From: Antrihabitans auranticaus
GTDB taxonomy: Bacteria > Actinomycetota > Actinomycetes > Mycobacteriales > Mycobacteriaceae
Length of the DNA stretch: 64,000 nucleotides
Assembly: GCF_016481275.1 (NCBI RefSeq)
Contig: NZ_JAEMNW010000004.1
Coordinates: 186,001-250,000, forward strand
Reading direction: 5' to 3'
Position numbers and translations under genes: made by a program. Positions 1 through 8,434 of the stretch are shown in pieces. The notes under the pieces are model-generated. The model was not told the DNA's origin. It did not search any database and saw only the letters and a list, made by a program, of their open reading frames with translations. The stretch's first letter is position 1. Each line of letters starts with the position of its first letter.

Positions 1-225
1 GAGCACCACCTGTTCCCGGACCTGCCCGCGCACCGCTATCCGGAGATTGCTCCGGAGGTCGAGGCGCTGTGCAAGAAGTACAACCTTTCGTACAACAAGG
101 GTGGCTTCTTCAAGCAGATCGGATCGGTCTGGGCGAAGATCTTCAAGCTGGCTCTACCGCCTTCGCTGGTCAGGCCCAGTTCAGCGCCCGGTGTTATTCT
201 TCAACGTCACAACGCCGCAGCCTGA
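1..225 (+). CDS. Fatty acid desaturase, C-terminal fragment (5' truncated by window edge)
   Basis: Reading frame 1 is open from the first base to a TGA at 223-225 and gives 74 residues. It opens with [13 protein letters not shown], the last histidine box and following segment of membrane acyl-CoA/acyl-lipid desaturases (PF00487), whose histidine boxes bind a di-iron centre that uses O2 to insert a double bond. The rest is the short basic cytosolic tail typical of the mycobacterial DesA3 type. The catalytic core lies upstream of the window, so substrate and electron donor cannot be judged. Confidence 0.8.
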   Translation, partial: EHHLFPDLPAHRYPEIAPEVEALCKKYNLSYNKGGFFKQIGSVWAKIFKLALPPSLVRPSSAPGVILQRHNAAA

Positions 226-241
226 GGGGTACGCAGAGATC

Positions 242-454
242 ATGGTCGGAAAGTTCGAGAGCAACAAAGATATGATTCAGGACCTCACTGAGTCGGCCGC
301 GACCCGTGTCGGCAACATTGCCGGAATCATCACCGAAGCCGTCAAGGATGTCACTCGCGAAATCGGCGATTTGATCACCGACGGCCTCGAGATGCGGGAA
401 GCCACGAAAAAGGCGCAGGAAGATCGGTCCGACTCCGACGATTCTGAAGTCTGA
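242..454 (+). CDS. Small conserved acidic protein of unknown function (70 aa)
   Basis: The ATG at 242 starts 17 bases after the desaturase stop and gives a 70-residue protein beginning MVGKFESNKDMIQDLTESAATRVG. The middle looks amphipathic and helical (repeated small/hydrophobic residues with TxxVxxI spacing) and the C-terminus is very acidic (EDRSDSDDSEV). No signal peptide or membrane segment is evident. The same frame is open further upstream into the desaturase, but that part has poor codon character, so the internal ATG was preferred. I do not recognise a function. The short gap suggests co-transcription with the desaturase. Confidence 0.6.
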   Translation: MVGKFESNKDMIQDLTESAATRVGNIAGIITEAVKDVTREIGDLITDGLEMREATKKAQEDRSDSDDSEV

Positions 455-468
455 ACCTCAACCCATCG

Positions 469-504
469 CGAATGGCCGTCCCGGTGAATCGGGGCGGCCA
501 TTCG
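469..504. terminator. Bidirectional hairpin terminator between convergent genes
   Basis: A stem of 14 pairs (469-482 with 491-504, one G-T wobble) surrounds an 8-base loop. The outer ten pairs are CGAATGGCCG/CGGCCATTCG. It lies 15 bases after the stop of the 70-aa gene and 8 bases beyond the stop of the opposing methyltransferase gene, so it can end transcription from both sides. There is no long T run, as is common in high-G+C actinobacteria. Confidence 0.65.
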
Positions 505-511
505 TCGTTGT

Positions 512-1030
512 TCAGGCGATCTCAGCGGTGACGCACAGCGTTGTTCCCGAGGGCAAATCTGCGATCGCCACGTTCCGAACGCCGAAACCGTTGTCGTTCA
601 AGACTGCCGACAACCGGTCGGCGATCGATGGCACGTGACCCGGCTCGAGGGGTTGGTAGCTGAGGAACAGCAGTCCCCCGCGCGTGAGGCGCGTACGGAG
701 GGCCGCAAGTTCGCGCGCCGGTTCGCCCCTGGCGAAGACTGGTACGTGGATGCCGAGAACCTTGTCGAATTCGCCGGTCAGATCCAGGTCAGCGAGTTCG
801 GCGCAATGAAACGTCGCGACGCCGGACTCGACGAAAGCAGCATTGCGTCTTGCCGCGGCCGCCACCATCTTTGGTGAACGGTCGACACCCACTATTCGAC
901 CGCCGTCGAGCTGTTCAGCAATCAGAGTCACTGCGACACCGTGCCCGCAACCGACCTCCAGGACGCGGTCGGACGGGTCGACGCGCATGGTCTCTACAGC
1001 CCACGCAATCCGGTCGGCGGGACCTGCCAC
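512..1030 (-). CDS. SAM-dependent class I methyltransferase (172 aa)
   Basis: The protein contains the SAM-binding motif I VLEVGCGHGVAVTLIAE near residue 25, an acidic motif II (GGRIVGVDRS) and a DLTGEFDKVLGIHV post-I region, so it is a Rossmann-fold methyltransferase with no extra domains. The chosen start is a GTG whose first base is the last base of the upstream crotonase stop (TAGTG overlap), indicating translational coupling. A longer in-frame extension runs antisense-like through the crotonase and was rejected. The substrate is unknown. Confidence 0.75.
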   Translation of the reverse strand: MAGPADRIAWAVETMRVDPSDRVLEVGCGHGVAVTLIAEQLDGGRIVGVDRSPKMVAAAARRNAAFVESGVATFHCAELADLDLTGEFDKVLGIHVPVFARGEPARELAALRTRLTRGGLLFLSYQPLEPGHVPSIADRLSAVLNDNGFGVRNVAIADLPSGTTLCVTAEIA

Positions 1031-1773
1031 TACGCCTTGTCCGTGTTGTGGCCGAGTCGCGACGCAAGGTCGTCCGGCATTCCGAACGGCAGCACGCGCT
1101 CGAATTCGAGCGCTTGGGCGCGATCGGTTCCGGTGTGATGGGCGAACAGGGCTTTGTAGATCCGGTTGGTCCCCGCGGAATTCGCCAGGATCTGCGCGGC
1201 GAGCTCTTCGACGGCCAAGTCGAGCCGGTCGTCCGTCGCGCAATGGTCGACGAGACCGATCTCATCGGCCGTACGGCCATCGATGCGCTTGCTGGTAAAG
1301 CTCAATTCTTTTGCTTTGGAACGTCCTACGCGTTCGGGTAGCCGGACCGACATTCCCCAGACCGGCGCGAGACCCCATTTGCCGTGCGTGTCCGCGAACT
1401 GCGCAGACTGCGCGGCGACGAGCAGATCGCAGCCGAGTGCGAGTTCGAGACCGCCCGTCATGCAGTGGCCGCGAATTTTCGCGATCGTCGGATACGGAAG
1501 GTTCTCGAGCTGATCGATGACCGCGGCCGCGTGCCGGAGATGATTCGGGTCTTCCGTTTCGGTCAGGGCCCCCAAATCGTGTCCAGCGCAGAAGGATCGG
1601 CCGGCGCCGGTCAGGACGAGACAGCGCACGTCCGGATCCGCGGCGTGCGTGGTCAGGTGTCCTTCGAGTTCCGCGAACATTCCGGGGGTCAATGCGTTGA
1701 GCTTGTCCGGACGATTGAGAGTGAGCGTCGCTACGCCGTTCGAAATCGAGCTCAGCACAAGTGGTTCGGTCAT
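1030..1773 (-). CDS. Enoyl-CoA hydratase/isomerase (crotonase) family protein (247 aa)
   Basis: The crotonase fold is shown by the oxyanion-hole segment SFCAGHDL and the second motif MTGGLELALGCD, which keeps the first catalytic glutamate (E144 of rat mitochondrial hydratase). The position of the second glutamate (E164) aligns without gaps to histidine in AQFADTHGKWGLAP. I recall this variant from a sub-clade of actinobacterial EchA proteins, so simple hydratase activity is not assured. The start MTEPLVLSS at 1773 lies 10 bases after the preceding oxidoreductase gene, and the stop overlaps the methyltransferase start, giving a compact three-gene unit. Confidence 0.8.
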   Translation of the reverse strand: MTEPLVLSSISNGVATLTLNRPDKLNALTPGMFAELEGHLTTHAADPDVRCLVLTGAGRSFCAGHDLGALTETEDPNHLRHAAAVIDQLENLPYPTIAKIRGHCMTGGLELALGCDLLVAAQSAQFADTHGKWGLAPVWGMSVRLPERVGRSKAKELSFTSKRIDGRTADEIGLVDHCATDDRLDLAVEELAAQILANSAGTNRIYKALFAHHTGTDRAQALEFERVLPFGMPDDLASRLGHNTDKA

Positions 1774-1783
1774 TTCGGCCCTC

Positions 1784-2383
1784 TCAGAATCCGCGCAGCT
1801 GCGCGCGTAACGGTCCTCCGACCTGGAACTTACCGCCACCTTCGACGAGTGTGCCTGCATCTACCGGGGCAAATCCCATGTCGGACGTCAGTGCAGCAAC
1901 AGCGAGCTTGGCCGCGTTGTCGTCGCCGGCGAGCATCATCACGCGCCGCCAACCGTCCACCTGAGGGTCGGCGGCGAGATCGGCGGCGGTGTACGTGCAG
2001 AAGCCTTTCACGAGCCGGGCTCCGGGAACGAGGTCCGCGATGACCTCGCTACTGGTCGCTGCGGCGTATTCCAGCACGGTTATCCCGCCATTCTCAGCGC
2101 GCAACGGGTTTGTCGGATCGACGACGATCTTGTCGTCCCACGTCGGAATTTGCGCGGTCACCGCGGGAACCGCATCCCAGACGACGGCGATGAAAACGAT
2201 GTCGCCGAACTCGGCGGCGTTTTGAAACGATCCGGCTCGCGCACTCGGTCCAAGCGTCGCGACGTTCGGCGCGAGCGACTCGGGATCGCCACGCCGCGAA
2301 ATCATGACGGGATATCCGGCACCCGTCGCGTGGCCGGCAATTGCCATGGCAATGTGCCCGCTTCCGAGAATTCCGATGTTCAT
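1784..2383 (-). CDS. NADPH-dependent F420 reductase-like NAD(P)-binding protein (199 aa)
   Basis: The N-terminus MNIGILGSGHIAMAIAGHA is a dinucleotide-binding fold start and ISRRGDPESL is the NADP-phosphate contact region typical of F420H2:NADP oxidoreductase-like proteins (PF03807). The remainder (DPTNPL, LVKGFCTYTAADL) follows the same family. Such proteins pass hydride between NADP and F420 or an unknown partner. It is the first gene of a compact minus-strand unit with the crotonase and methyltransferase. Confidence 0.75.
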   Translation of the reverse strand: MNIGILGSGHIAMAIAGHATGAGYPVMISRRGDPESLAPNVATLGPSARAGSFQNAAEFGDIVFIAVVWDAVPAVTAQIPTWDDKIVVDPTNPLRAENGGITVLEYAAATSSEVIADLVPGARLVKGFCTYTAADLAADPQVDGWRRVMMLAGDDNAAKLAVAALTSDMGFAPVDAGTLVEGGGKFQVGGPLRAQLRGF

Positions 2384-2552
2384 AGAACCCTTCCCTCGGC
2401 CGTCTCCTGGAACCTCACATCAGTCTGCCGGGTGGCTGCCGGCGGTGGGTCTGATCGAACGCCATCGCAGCGCAGGACCTCTGCGATAACGTGAGCCGAG
2501 TCGGCAAACTCGGCGCTACTTCGGCTGCGCGTCGGGGTTCAAGGAGGCACTC

Positions 2553-2834
2553 ATGATCTGGCGAACAGTCACTACGGCCCTCCTTGCGGCGCCGTTCGCC
2601 TTGTCCGTGGCGCTCCCGGCGTTGGCGGCCGCGGATGCGCCACCGCTGTTCAACGTCCCGGTCGAGGTTCTGCCCTACATCGAGGTGCCGCCCATCATCG
2701 GTGATCAGGCAGCACCGCTGGGCGCGGGCATCCGCGACCTCATTCTGGGAAATCCCGATGTCATTCGGGGCGGAGCAGGTCTGCTCGGTGGGATTTCGTG
2801 CGCTATCGCTTCGATTTCCGCCGAACCCTGCTGA
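2553..2834 (+). CDS. Small secreted protein, unknown function (93 aa)
   Basis: A strong ribosome site (AAGGAGG at 2541-2547) precedes the ATG. Residues 1 to about 26 are a Sec signal peptide with a hydrophobic Ala/Leu core ending ALPALAAADA. The mature part of about 67 residues is rich in Pro, Ile and Gly and contains two cysteines near the C-terminus (GGISCAIASISAEPC) that could form a disulfide outside the cell. No family is recognised. It is transcribed alone, divergently from the oxidoreductase gene. Confidence 0.7.
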   Translation: MIWRTVTTALLAAPFALSVALPALAAADAPPLFNVPVEVLPYIEVPPIIGDQAAPLGAGIRDLILGNPDVIRGGAGLLGGISCAIASISAEPC

Positions 2835-2963
2835 GGCCTGGACGCGGCTTCCGAGTAGGCAAGAAATCATCACGAAATGGTTACGAAACGATATCGAATC
2901 AGGTAGCGTAAGTCTCGCAACACCCGGAGTGCCTCGACGTCGAGGCCGAAGGAAGGTCGAGAC

Positions 2964-3677
2964 ATGGGCCGTCACAGCGTCGATGCAGAGTTCATCGCAG
3001 GGCTGGTCACAGGTAGCTCGGCCGCGATTCCCTTCACCGCGCCGCGCGCACTCTTCAAGCCTGTCACTGCCCTCGCAGTGGTGCCCCAGCATGGCGCGGT
3101 CCGGCACCACGCGGCCCATCACGCTCGGGTCGAAGCGTCCTGGGGGCGGCGCCACACGCTGGCTGCCGTCGCCGTGACGCTTCTTGGAACTGGTTCTGTC
3201 GCAACGGTAATCGCCGGCCCATGGACTCGGGAGAACGCCGCGGCACCCATTGCGTCGAATCCTGTTGCGCAGCCGAATGTCGTAGCGGCCCCTGTGCTGC
3301 CCGAAGCCATTCCTTCGGTTGCAGAACAGCCCGTCGTCGAAGTCCCCGGTTATGTGCAGACCGATAGTTACAACTCCGACGCTGCCGTCGTACCGGTGCC
3401 CGAACTTCCTGCCGTGCCTACCGTGGTCGCGAACCCGGTGCTCACCGAGGCCCCGCAGGTGATCGCCGAACCGCTCGCACTGGAACCCGCGCCGCTGCAG
3501 GCCGAGTCGCTCGAACCCGCGCCTGTCGAAGCCGCGCCGTCGACTACACGGGTCGGCAATCCCGACGGCTCGCTGCTCTTTCCGGGTGAAGCGCCGCCAC
3601 CCGCTGATCCCGCGCAGTTGCAGCAGTGGGTAGGCAACCATCTCGCCATGAAGATGCGCTGGCTGCAGGGTCGCTAA
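2964..3677 (+). CDS. Membrane-anchored Pro/Ala/Val-rich envelope protein (237 aa)
   Basis: The first 60 residues are basic and His-rich, followed by one hydrophobic segment (about 65-87, HTLAAVAVTLLGTGSVATVIAG). After that comes a long low-complexity stretch rich in Pro, Ala, Val and Glu with loose repeats such as LEPAPLQAESLEPAPVEAAP. The C-terminal 40 residues are more ordered (DPAQLQQWVGNHLAMKMRWLQGR). This looks like an anchored protein whose Pro/Ala arm spans the cell wall. A GAAGG motif sits close to the ATG. No enzymatic domain is seen and the function is unknown. Confidence 0.65.
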   Translation: MGRHSVDAEFIAGLVTGSSAAIPFTAPRALFKPVTALAVVPQHGAVRHHAAHHARVEASWGRRHTLAAVAVTLLGTGSVATVIAGPWTRENAAAPIASNPVAQPNVVAAPVLPEAIPSVAEQPVVEVPGYVQTDSYNSDAAVVPVPELPAVPTVVANPVLTEAPQVIAEPLALEPAPLQAESLEPAPVEAAPSTTRVGNPDGSLLFPGEAPPPADPAQLQQWVGNHLAMKMRWLQGR

Positions 3678-3721
3678 GGGTGTGTGAGCCCTGACCTGCC
3701 GACCGGTTATTATTGCCGCGC

Positions 3722-3794
3722 GCCTCCGTAGCTCAGGGGATAGAGCAAGGGCCTTCTAATCCCTTGGTCGCAGGTTCGAATCCTGCCGGGGGCA
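3722..3794 (+). tRNA. tRNA-Arg (anticodon TCT)
   Basis: The 73-base sequence folds as a cloverleaf: acceptor GCCTCCG pairs with CGGGGGC, the D arm is GCTC...GAGC, the anticodon loop is CTTCTAA with anticodon TCT, and the T arm is CAGGTTCGAATCCTG. The discriminator base is A and CCA is not encoded. Confidence 0.95.
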
Positions 3795-4013
3795 CTCAGG
3801 TCTGATGCTGTAGGTAGCGCGTCAGCGAATAGCGGCGAACCGCCTTCTCTGCGTCAGGAGCCCATTTCTAAGGCGTCTTTCAATTGCCACATAATTGCTG
3901 CTGAATGGCACGGTTGCGCGTCGTGAAAAATGTCCCGAAAGGCGCAGTTCAGAGCTACTATTCACGCGTTCGGCCGGAGCATCCGCGCGCGCAGATCGAA
4001 TAGGAGACAGGCA
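3795..4013. other. Intergenic region after tRNA-Arg
   Basis: No gene is supported here. An in-frame upstream extension of the following lipoprotein gene begins at 3930, but it is basic, lacks a ribosome site and would bury the signal peptide, so it is treated as leader. The region should contain the promoter of that gene; no exact hexamers stood out. Confidence 0.5.
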
Positions 4014-4499
4014 ATGAATCTTAAACCGTTCGGAATGGGACTTTGTGCTCTAGCGCTAGCCGCTTCGATGGTGGCGTGTTCGAGCGAAGACGATTCCGGT
4101 AAGGCCGACGACAATTGTGTCAAGGCGGGTGACGGCGAGCTCGACGCGCTGTTTGCGAAGTGGGACGAGGCCTTGCGATCGGGCGACGCAACCAAGGTTG
4201 CTGCACTGTACCGACCCGATGCGGTGCTGCTGCCGACCCTCTCGATGCCGATCGCGGATACGCCGCAGGAAATCACCGATTACTTCGTCAATCTCATCAA
4301 AGCGAACCCGAAGCCGCGAATGGAGTTGAGCGTCAAGAAATCCGAGTGCAATCTCGCGTATGACACCGGGCTATGGGTAATAAATGCAAATGGCGCAGAT
4401 GTGCACGCCCGTGTCACTTGGGTTTACGAATACGAGAACGGTGGCTGGTTGATTGCAACTCACCATTCTTCTGTGGATCCCGCAGCGCCTGCCGCATAG
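4014..4499 (+). CDS. SnoaL/DUF4440-like (NTF2-fold) putative lipoprotein (161 aa)
   Basis: The ATG at 4014 follows AGGAGA by a good spacing. The N-terminus MNLKPFGMGLCALALAASMVACSSE is a lipoprotein signal with cysteine at about residue 22. The mature part has the NTF2-like pattern of the SgcJ/EcaC and CaMKII-association families: LDALFAKWDEALRSGDATKVAALYRPDAVLLPTLS, then a beta-rich half ending WVYEYENGGWLIATHHSSV. These domains bind small hydrophobic ligands or act as isomerase-like enzymes. The role of this extracytoplasmic copy is unknown. Confidence 0.75.
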   Translation: MNLKPFGMGLCALALAASMVACSSEDDSGKADDNCVKAGDGELDALFAKWDEALRSGDATKVAALYRPDAVLLPTLSMPIADTPQEITDYFVNLIKANPKPRMELSVKKSECNLAYDTGLWVINANGADVHARVTWVYEYENGGWLIATHHSSVDPAAPAA

Positions 4500-4568
4500 A
4501 TAGTTTCCGTCACTTTCGATTCGGGCTGACTCCGCTGGCACGCCGTGGCAGCGGAGTTCGGCCGTGCA

Positions 4569-5327
4569 TCACGTCCCGAACTTTCCTGCCACCGCTTCCT
4601 GGACCCAGATCTTTCGTCGGATGACCGGTTCGCGCATCTGCCGCTCGCGCTTCTCGGCGCGAGCGAGCTTCGCAGGCTTTGCGGTGTAGAACTTCCGCGC
4701 CCACGGCGCTTCGGGCCGGCTGAGGCGGATCGCACCGATGAGAAGCAGCGGCGAGAAGAACAGACCGAGGAAACCGGTCCAGAATTTGCCCTTCAGCAGC
4801 ACGACCACGGCTATAGCGCAGTTCACGGCGAAGAAGAAGAACACGCTCACGACCGCCACGATGCTGCCGTCGTCCCGAAGGGCATCGAAGTCACCGGCAA
4901 AGCCCATCGGGTGGATTCCCAGGATGAACAGGCCGGTGACTGCAATAGCGACGAACACCGTATCTATCGAACTGCGGCCCTCCTCTGCCCAGTAGACGTC
5001 GCGCAGATGCAAGACCATCGCGAACTCGTCGAGCACCAGCGCTACACCGACCCCGAAAATCGAGGCCAGGATGCACGACGCGACGGGCGAGTATTGATGT
5101 GCCAACGCCACCAGACCGAAGCCGCCGACGAGCATGAACACGAGCCCGAAAACGACGTGGTGGATGTGAAGGCCGCCGGGTGTCACGTTCCCCGGCCACC
5201 ACTTCACCTCCGCTCGAATCATTCGCACGCTGAAGCGGATGAACGCGAACGCCAAGACGATGCTCAGGAAGAGGAAGAACATCGGGAGCCGGTTTCGCTC
5301 CGAGATGTCCTGGAAAACGCTGCTCAT
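4569..5327 (-). CDS. Polytopic integral membrane protein, unknown function (252 aa)
   Basis: The start MSSVFQDISERNRLPMFF was chosen over an upstream ATG at 5372. I see about six to seven hydrophobic segments. Between the first two is the motif GGLHIHHVVFGLVFML, whose clustered histidines could bind a metal, followed by LVLDEFAMVLHLRDVYW with conserved acidic residues. The C-terminus is a basic cytoplasmic tail. The family recurs in actinobacteria as conserved membrane proteins without an assigned role. It is divergent from the CopD-CtaG gene. Confidence 0.65.
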   Translation of the reverse strand: MSSVFQDISERNRLPMFFLFLSIVLAFAFIRFSVRMIRAEVKWWPGNVTPGGLHIHHVVFGLVFMLVGGFGLVALAHQYSPVASCILASIFGVGVALVLDEFAMVLHLRDVYWAEEGRSSIDTVFVAIAVTGLFILGIHPMGFAGDFDALRDDGSIVAVVSVFFFFAVNCAIAVVVLLKGKFWTGFLGLFFSPLLLIGAIRLSRPEAPWARKFYTAKPAKLARAEKRERQMREPVIRRKIWVQEAVAGKFGT

Positions 5328-5455
5328 GATCACCGGCCTCCGAAGTGTTCGGGTGGATTCATATAATCCCACTTCACAAGGCTATTCGGGACCGATCGAC
5401 CAACCTGAACTTGCGATCGCCCGCCTCCGCGCAGGGGTGACTCCCGCCACGGCTC

Positions 5456-5468
5456 TAATCTGGTTTCC
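5456..5468 (+). promoter_or_regulatory. Candidate -10 element (TAATCT) of a leaderless transcript
   Basis: TAATCT at 5456-5461 fits the actinobacterial TANNNT -10 box and is followed by 7 bases and the ATG at 5469. That spacing would start transcription at or next to the start codon, and no ribosome site is present. Confidence 0.4.
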
Positions 5469-7499
5469 ATGGCAACACCCGACCTCGCGCAATCGCCGCG
5501 AACTTCCCAGACGGCACGCGCGAGTTCGTCGGCGGTGTTCGTCCTGGCGGCTTTGGTTGCTGGTCTCGTCGCAGCGTTCGTCGTCAGCCTCTCCGCGTCG
5601 AAGGCTCTGGCTGTGCTCGGCATCCCCGATCCCGGGGCGCTCACGAGCTACGGCCTGCCGGCGGTTCGGGCCATCGGTGAGCTTGCCGCGGTCGTGGCTG
5701 TGGGGTGTCTGTTGCTCGCGGCGTTCCTGGTTCCGCCACAGAAGAACGGCGTGCTCGACGTCGACGGCTACCGCGCGGTTCGAGTCGCGTCCAACGCTGC
5801 GCTCGTCTGGGCGTTCTGTGCCGCTCTGCTTGTTCCGCTGACCGGTTCGGATACGACGGGCCAGCCGCTGTCCACTGCGATGGACCCGAACAACGTGTGG
5901 CGAACGATCAGCCTGGTCGAGATGGCGAGTGCGTGGGCATGGACAGCCGGTCTCGCTGTCGTCCTCGCAGTGGGGTGCCGGCTCGTCCTGCGCTGGGGGT
6001 GGACGCCGCCGTTGCTCGGTCTCGCGTTGCTGACGTTGATGCCACTTGCGGTGAACGGGCACTCGTCAGCCGGCGGATCACACGACTTGGCGACCAACAG
6101 CCTGATTCTGCATCTCGTGGCGGCCGCGCTCTGGGCAGGCGGACTGCTTGCCTTGCTCGCACACGCGCGCGGTAACGGCGCGTACATGGGCGTCGCCGCC
6201 CGCCGCTTCTCGACCATCGCCGGCATCGCCTTCGTGGTCATGGCCGCGAGCGGCGTCATCAATTCGCTCGTCCGGCTGCCGCTGCACGACGTATTCACGA
6301 CGACGTACGGACTCCTGATTGTCGCGAAGTCCGCCGCGTTGATCTTGCTCGGAGTGCTCGGCTTTGCGCAGCGCAAACGTGCGTTGCCTGCCCTGGTCGC
6401 CGATCCGACTGCGCGCGGTCCACTGATCCGGTTCGCGAGCATCGAGGCGATGCTGTTCGCCGTAGCAATCGGACTCGGAGTGGGGCTCGGCCGGACCCCG
6501 CCACCACCGGACGCGGTAAAGGTTCCGACGCTGACGGAGGCCGAACTCGGCTACAACCTGGAGGGTCCGCCGACGTTCGGGCGGTTGGCCTTCGACTGGC
6601 GATTCGATCTCCTTTTCGGCACGGCTGCGATCGTTCTCGCGGTGCTCTATCTCGTCGGTGTTCGACGACTGCGGCGGCGCGGCGACCAGTGGCCCGCAGG
6701 CAGGACAGTCGCCTGGGTTCTCGGTTGCGTCGTCCTTCTGATCGGCACGTCGTCGGGTATCGGTCGCTATTCCCCGGCAGTCTTCAGCGTGCACATGGCG
6801 TCGCATATGGCTCTGTCGATGTTGGCGCCGGTGCTGCTCGCGCTCGGCGGTCCGATCACCTTGGCGCTGCGCGCACTCTCACCGGCCGGCAAGAACGAGC
6901 CGCCGGGGATGCGCGAATGGATTCTCGCCGGCCTGCACAGTCCGGTGTCGCGGTTCCTGACTCAGCCAGTCGTGGCGGCGACTCTCTTTGTCGGTGGCTT
7001 CTATGCGCTGTATCTGGGCGGGATCTTCGACTCGACGGTGGATTCGCACCCCGCCCACGTGCTGATGACGTTGCATTTCCTGCTGAGCGGATACCTGTTC
7101 TACTGGGTGGTGATTGGCGTCGACCCGTCACCCCGGCAGGTGCAGCCGGTCACGAAGCTGGCAATGGTGTTCGGTTCGTTGCCCTTTCACGCATTTTTCG
7201 GTGTCGTGCTCATGAGCATGGACACCGTCATGGGTGCGTGGTTCTACCGGAGCCTCGGCTTGACCTGGAATACCGATCTGCTCGGTGACCAACGCCTGGG
7301 TGGCGGAATTGCCTGGGCCACAGGTGAAATCCCGTTGGTTCTCGTCATGATGGCACTTCTCATCCAGTGGTCGCGCACCGATGAGCGAGCCGCGAAACGA
7401 TACGACCGCGCTGCCGACCGTGACGACGATGCGGAGTTGGCTGCGCACAACGCGATGTTCCGAGAGCTCGCCCGGCGGGAACGGGAAGCGGGACGATGA
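5469..7499 (+). CDS. CopD-CtaG fusion: copper transport/cytochrome c oxidase assembly membrane protein (676 aa)
   Basis: The protein is very hydrophobic, with roughly 15 membrane segments. The N-terminal half resembles CopD copper-resistance proteins (NGHSSAGGSHDLATNSLILHLVAAALWAGGLLAL). The C-terminal half has the caa3-type CtaG pattern (HMASHMALSMLAPVLLALGGP, then PAHVLMTLHFLLSGYLFYW and HAFFGVVLMSM), whose His/Met residues are plausible copper ligands. The fusion is typical of mycobacteria (Rv0102-like). It probably moves copper across the membrane or into cytochrome aa3 oxidase. Its stop overlaps the next start (ATGA). Confidence 0.85.
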   Translation: MATPDLAQSPRTSQTARASSSAVFVLAALVAGLVAAFVVSLSASKALAVLGIPDPGALTSYGLPAVRAIGELAAVVAVGCLLLAAFLVPPQKNGVLDVDGYRAVRVASNAALVWAFCAALLVPLTGSDTTGQPLSTAMDPNNVWRTISLVEMASAWAWTAGLAVVLAVGCRLVLRWGWTPPLLGLALLTLMPLAVNGHSSAGGSHDLATNSLILHLVAAALWAGGLLALLAHARGNGAYMGVAARRFSTIAGIAFVVMAASGVINSLVRLPLHDVFTTTYGLLIVAKSAALILLGVLGFAQRKRALPALVADPTARGPLIRFASIEAMLFAVAIGLGVGLGRTPPPPDAVKVPTLTEAELGYNLEGPPTFGRLAFDWRFDLLFGTAAIVLAVLYLVGVRRLRRRGDQWPAGRTVAWVLGCVVLLIGTSSGIGRYSPAVFSVHMASHMALSMLAPVLLALGGPITLALRALSPAGKNEPPGMREWILAGLHSPVSRFLTQPVVAATLFVGGFYALYLGGIFDSTVDSHPAHVLMTLHFLLSGYLFYWVVIGVDPSPRQVQPVTKLAMVFGSLPFHAFFGVVLMSMDTVMGAWFYRSLGLTWNTDLLGDQRLGGGIAWATGEIPLVLVMMALLIQWSRTDERAAKRYDRAADRDDDAELAAHNAMFRELARREREAGR

Positions 7500-8434
7500 T
7501 CGAGCGCGCGGACGTCGTTGCTGCTCGCGAGCGGATTGCCGGCCGCGTTCGTTCGACGCCCGTGCTGGACGCCGACGTGCCGGGTCCGGCAGGCGACATT
7601 CCCGTCACCTTGAAGTTGGAGTACCTGCAGTTCGGCGGGTCTTTCAAGATTCGCGGGAGTCTGAACACGCTGTTGCACAGTGCGCGTGGGTGTTCGGAAA
7701 TAGTTATCGCGTCCGGTGGAAATGCAGGGATCGCCGCCGTGACGGCGGCTCGAGCGCAGTCGGTCGGGTGCGTCGTCGTTGTTCCAGAGAACGCGCCCCA
7801 GGCAAAGGTCGATGCCCTGCGCGACCTAGGCGCAACCGTGGTGCTACACGGCAGTACCTACGAAGTCGCGTATGCGAGAGCGACCGAACTTGCCGCCGAA
7901 CGGAACGCCTTTCAACTGCACGCATACGACCTGCCCGACGTCGTGGCCGGAGCCGGAACCATCGGCCTCGAGCTCGAAGAGCAAGTCCCAGAGCCGAATC
8001 CCATCCTCGTCGCTGTCGGCGGCGGTGGTTTGATCGGGGGAGTAGCAGCAGCAGTCGGGATGAACCGGCGCGTCGTGGGTGTCGAGCCCGAGGGATCCCC
8101 GACTCTGCACGAAGCCATGAAGCACGGCGAACCGGTCGACGTCTCCGTGCACGGTGTCGCAGAGGACTCGCTCGGCGCCACCCGGCTCGGTGGAGTCGCG
8201 ATGGAAATCGTTGCGCGGCAAACTGTATCGTCGGTGTTGGTGCAGGACTCCGCAATTATCGCGGCGCGTACGTGTTTGTGGCGGCAGTTCCGGATCGCGG
8301 TCGAATGGGGTGGGGCAGCGGCTCTCGCGGCCGTCATGTCCGGTGCCTACGTGCCGCAGTCGGGCGAGCGGCCCATCATCGTCTTGTGTGGCGCAAACAC
8401 CGACCCCAGAGACCTCTACGGCGACGACCGATAG
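7496..8434 (+). CDS. PLP-dependent serine/threonine dehydratase family enzyme (312 aa)
   Basis: The fold type II PLP signature is complete: Lys51 in GGSFKIRG forms the Schiff base, SGGNAGIAAV is the substrate/asparagine loop and VGGGGLIGGVAAAVG holds the cofactor phosphate. Length and order match the short, non-allosteric threonine/serine dehydratases, which deaminate Ser or Thr to pyruvate or 2-oxobutyrate; no C-terminal ACT domain is present. A serine racemase-like activity cannot be excluded. The ATG overlaps the upstream stop by four bases. Confidence 0.85.
   Translation: MIERADVVAARERIAGRVRSTPVLDADVPGPAGDIPVTLKLEYLQFGGSFKIRGSLNTLLHSARGCSEIVIASGGNAGIAAVTAARAQSVGCVVVVPENAPQAKVDALRDLGATVVLHGSTYEVAYARATELAAERNAFQLHAYDLPDVVAGAGTIGLELEEQVPEPNPILVAVGGGGLIGGVAAAVGMNRRVVGVEPEGSPTLHEAMKHGEPVDVSVHGVAEDSLGATRLGGVAMEIVARQTVSSVLVQDSAIIAARTCLWRQFRIAVEWGGAAALAAVMSGAYVPQSGERPIIVLCGANTDPRDLYGDDR

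Noticed and set aside
1030-1773. A dead enzyme reading of the crotonase, because the second catalytic glutamate is histidine
   Set aside because: I recall the same THxxxGL(x)P(x)WG variant from many actinobacterial EchA-like proteins, so it is a sub-clade feature, not decay; noted in the annotation only.
3386-3600. Ala/Pro/Glu repeats as a tandem DNA repeat or CRISPR-like array
   Set aside because: The repetition is at amino acid level with varied codons; there are no identical DNA units or regular spacers.
2415-3641. A 408-residue open frame on the minus strand across the two exported-protein genes
   Set aside because: It is extremely Arg/Gly-rich with no domain, lies antisense to two genes with good ribosome sites and signal peptides, and has no start signal of its own.
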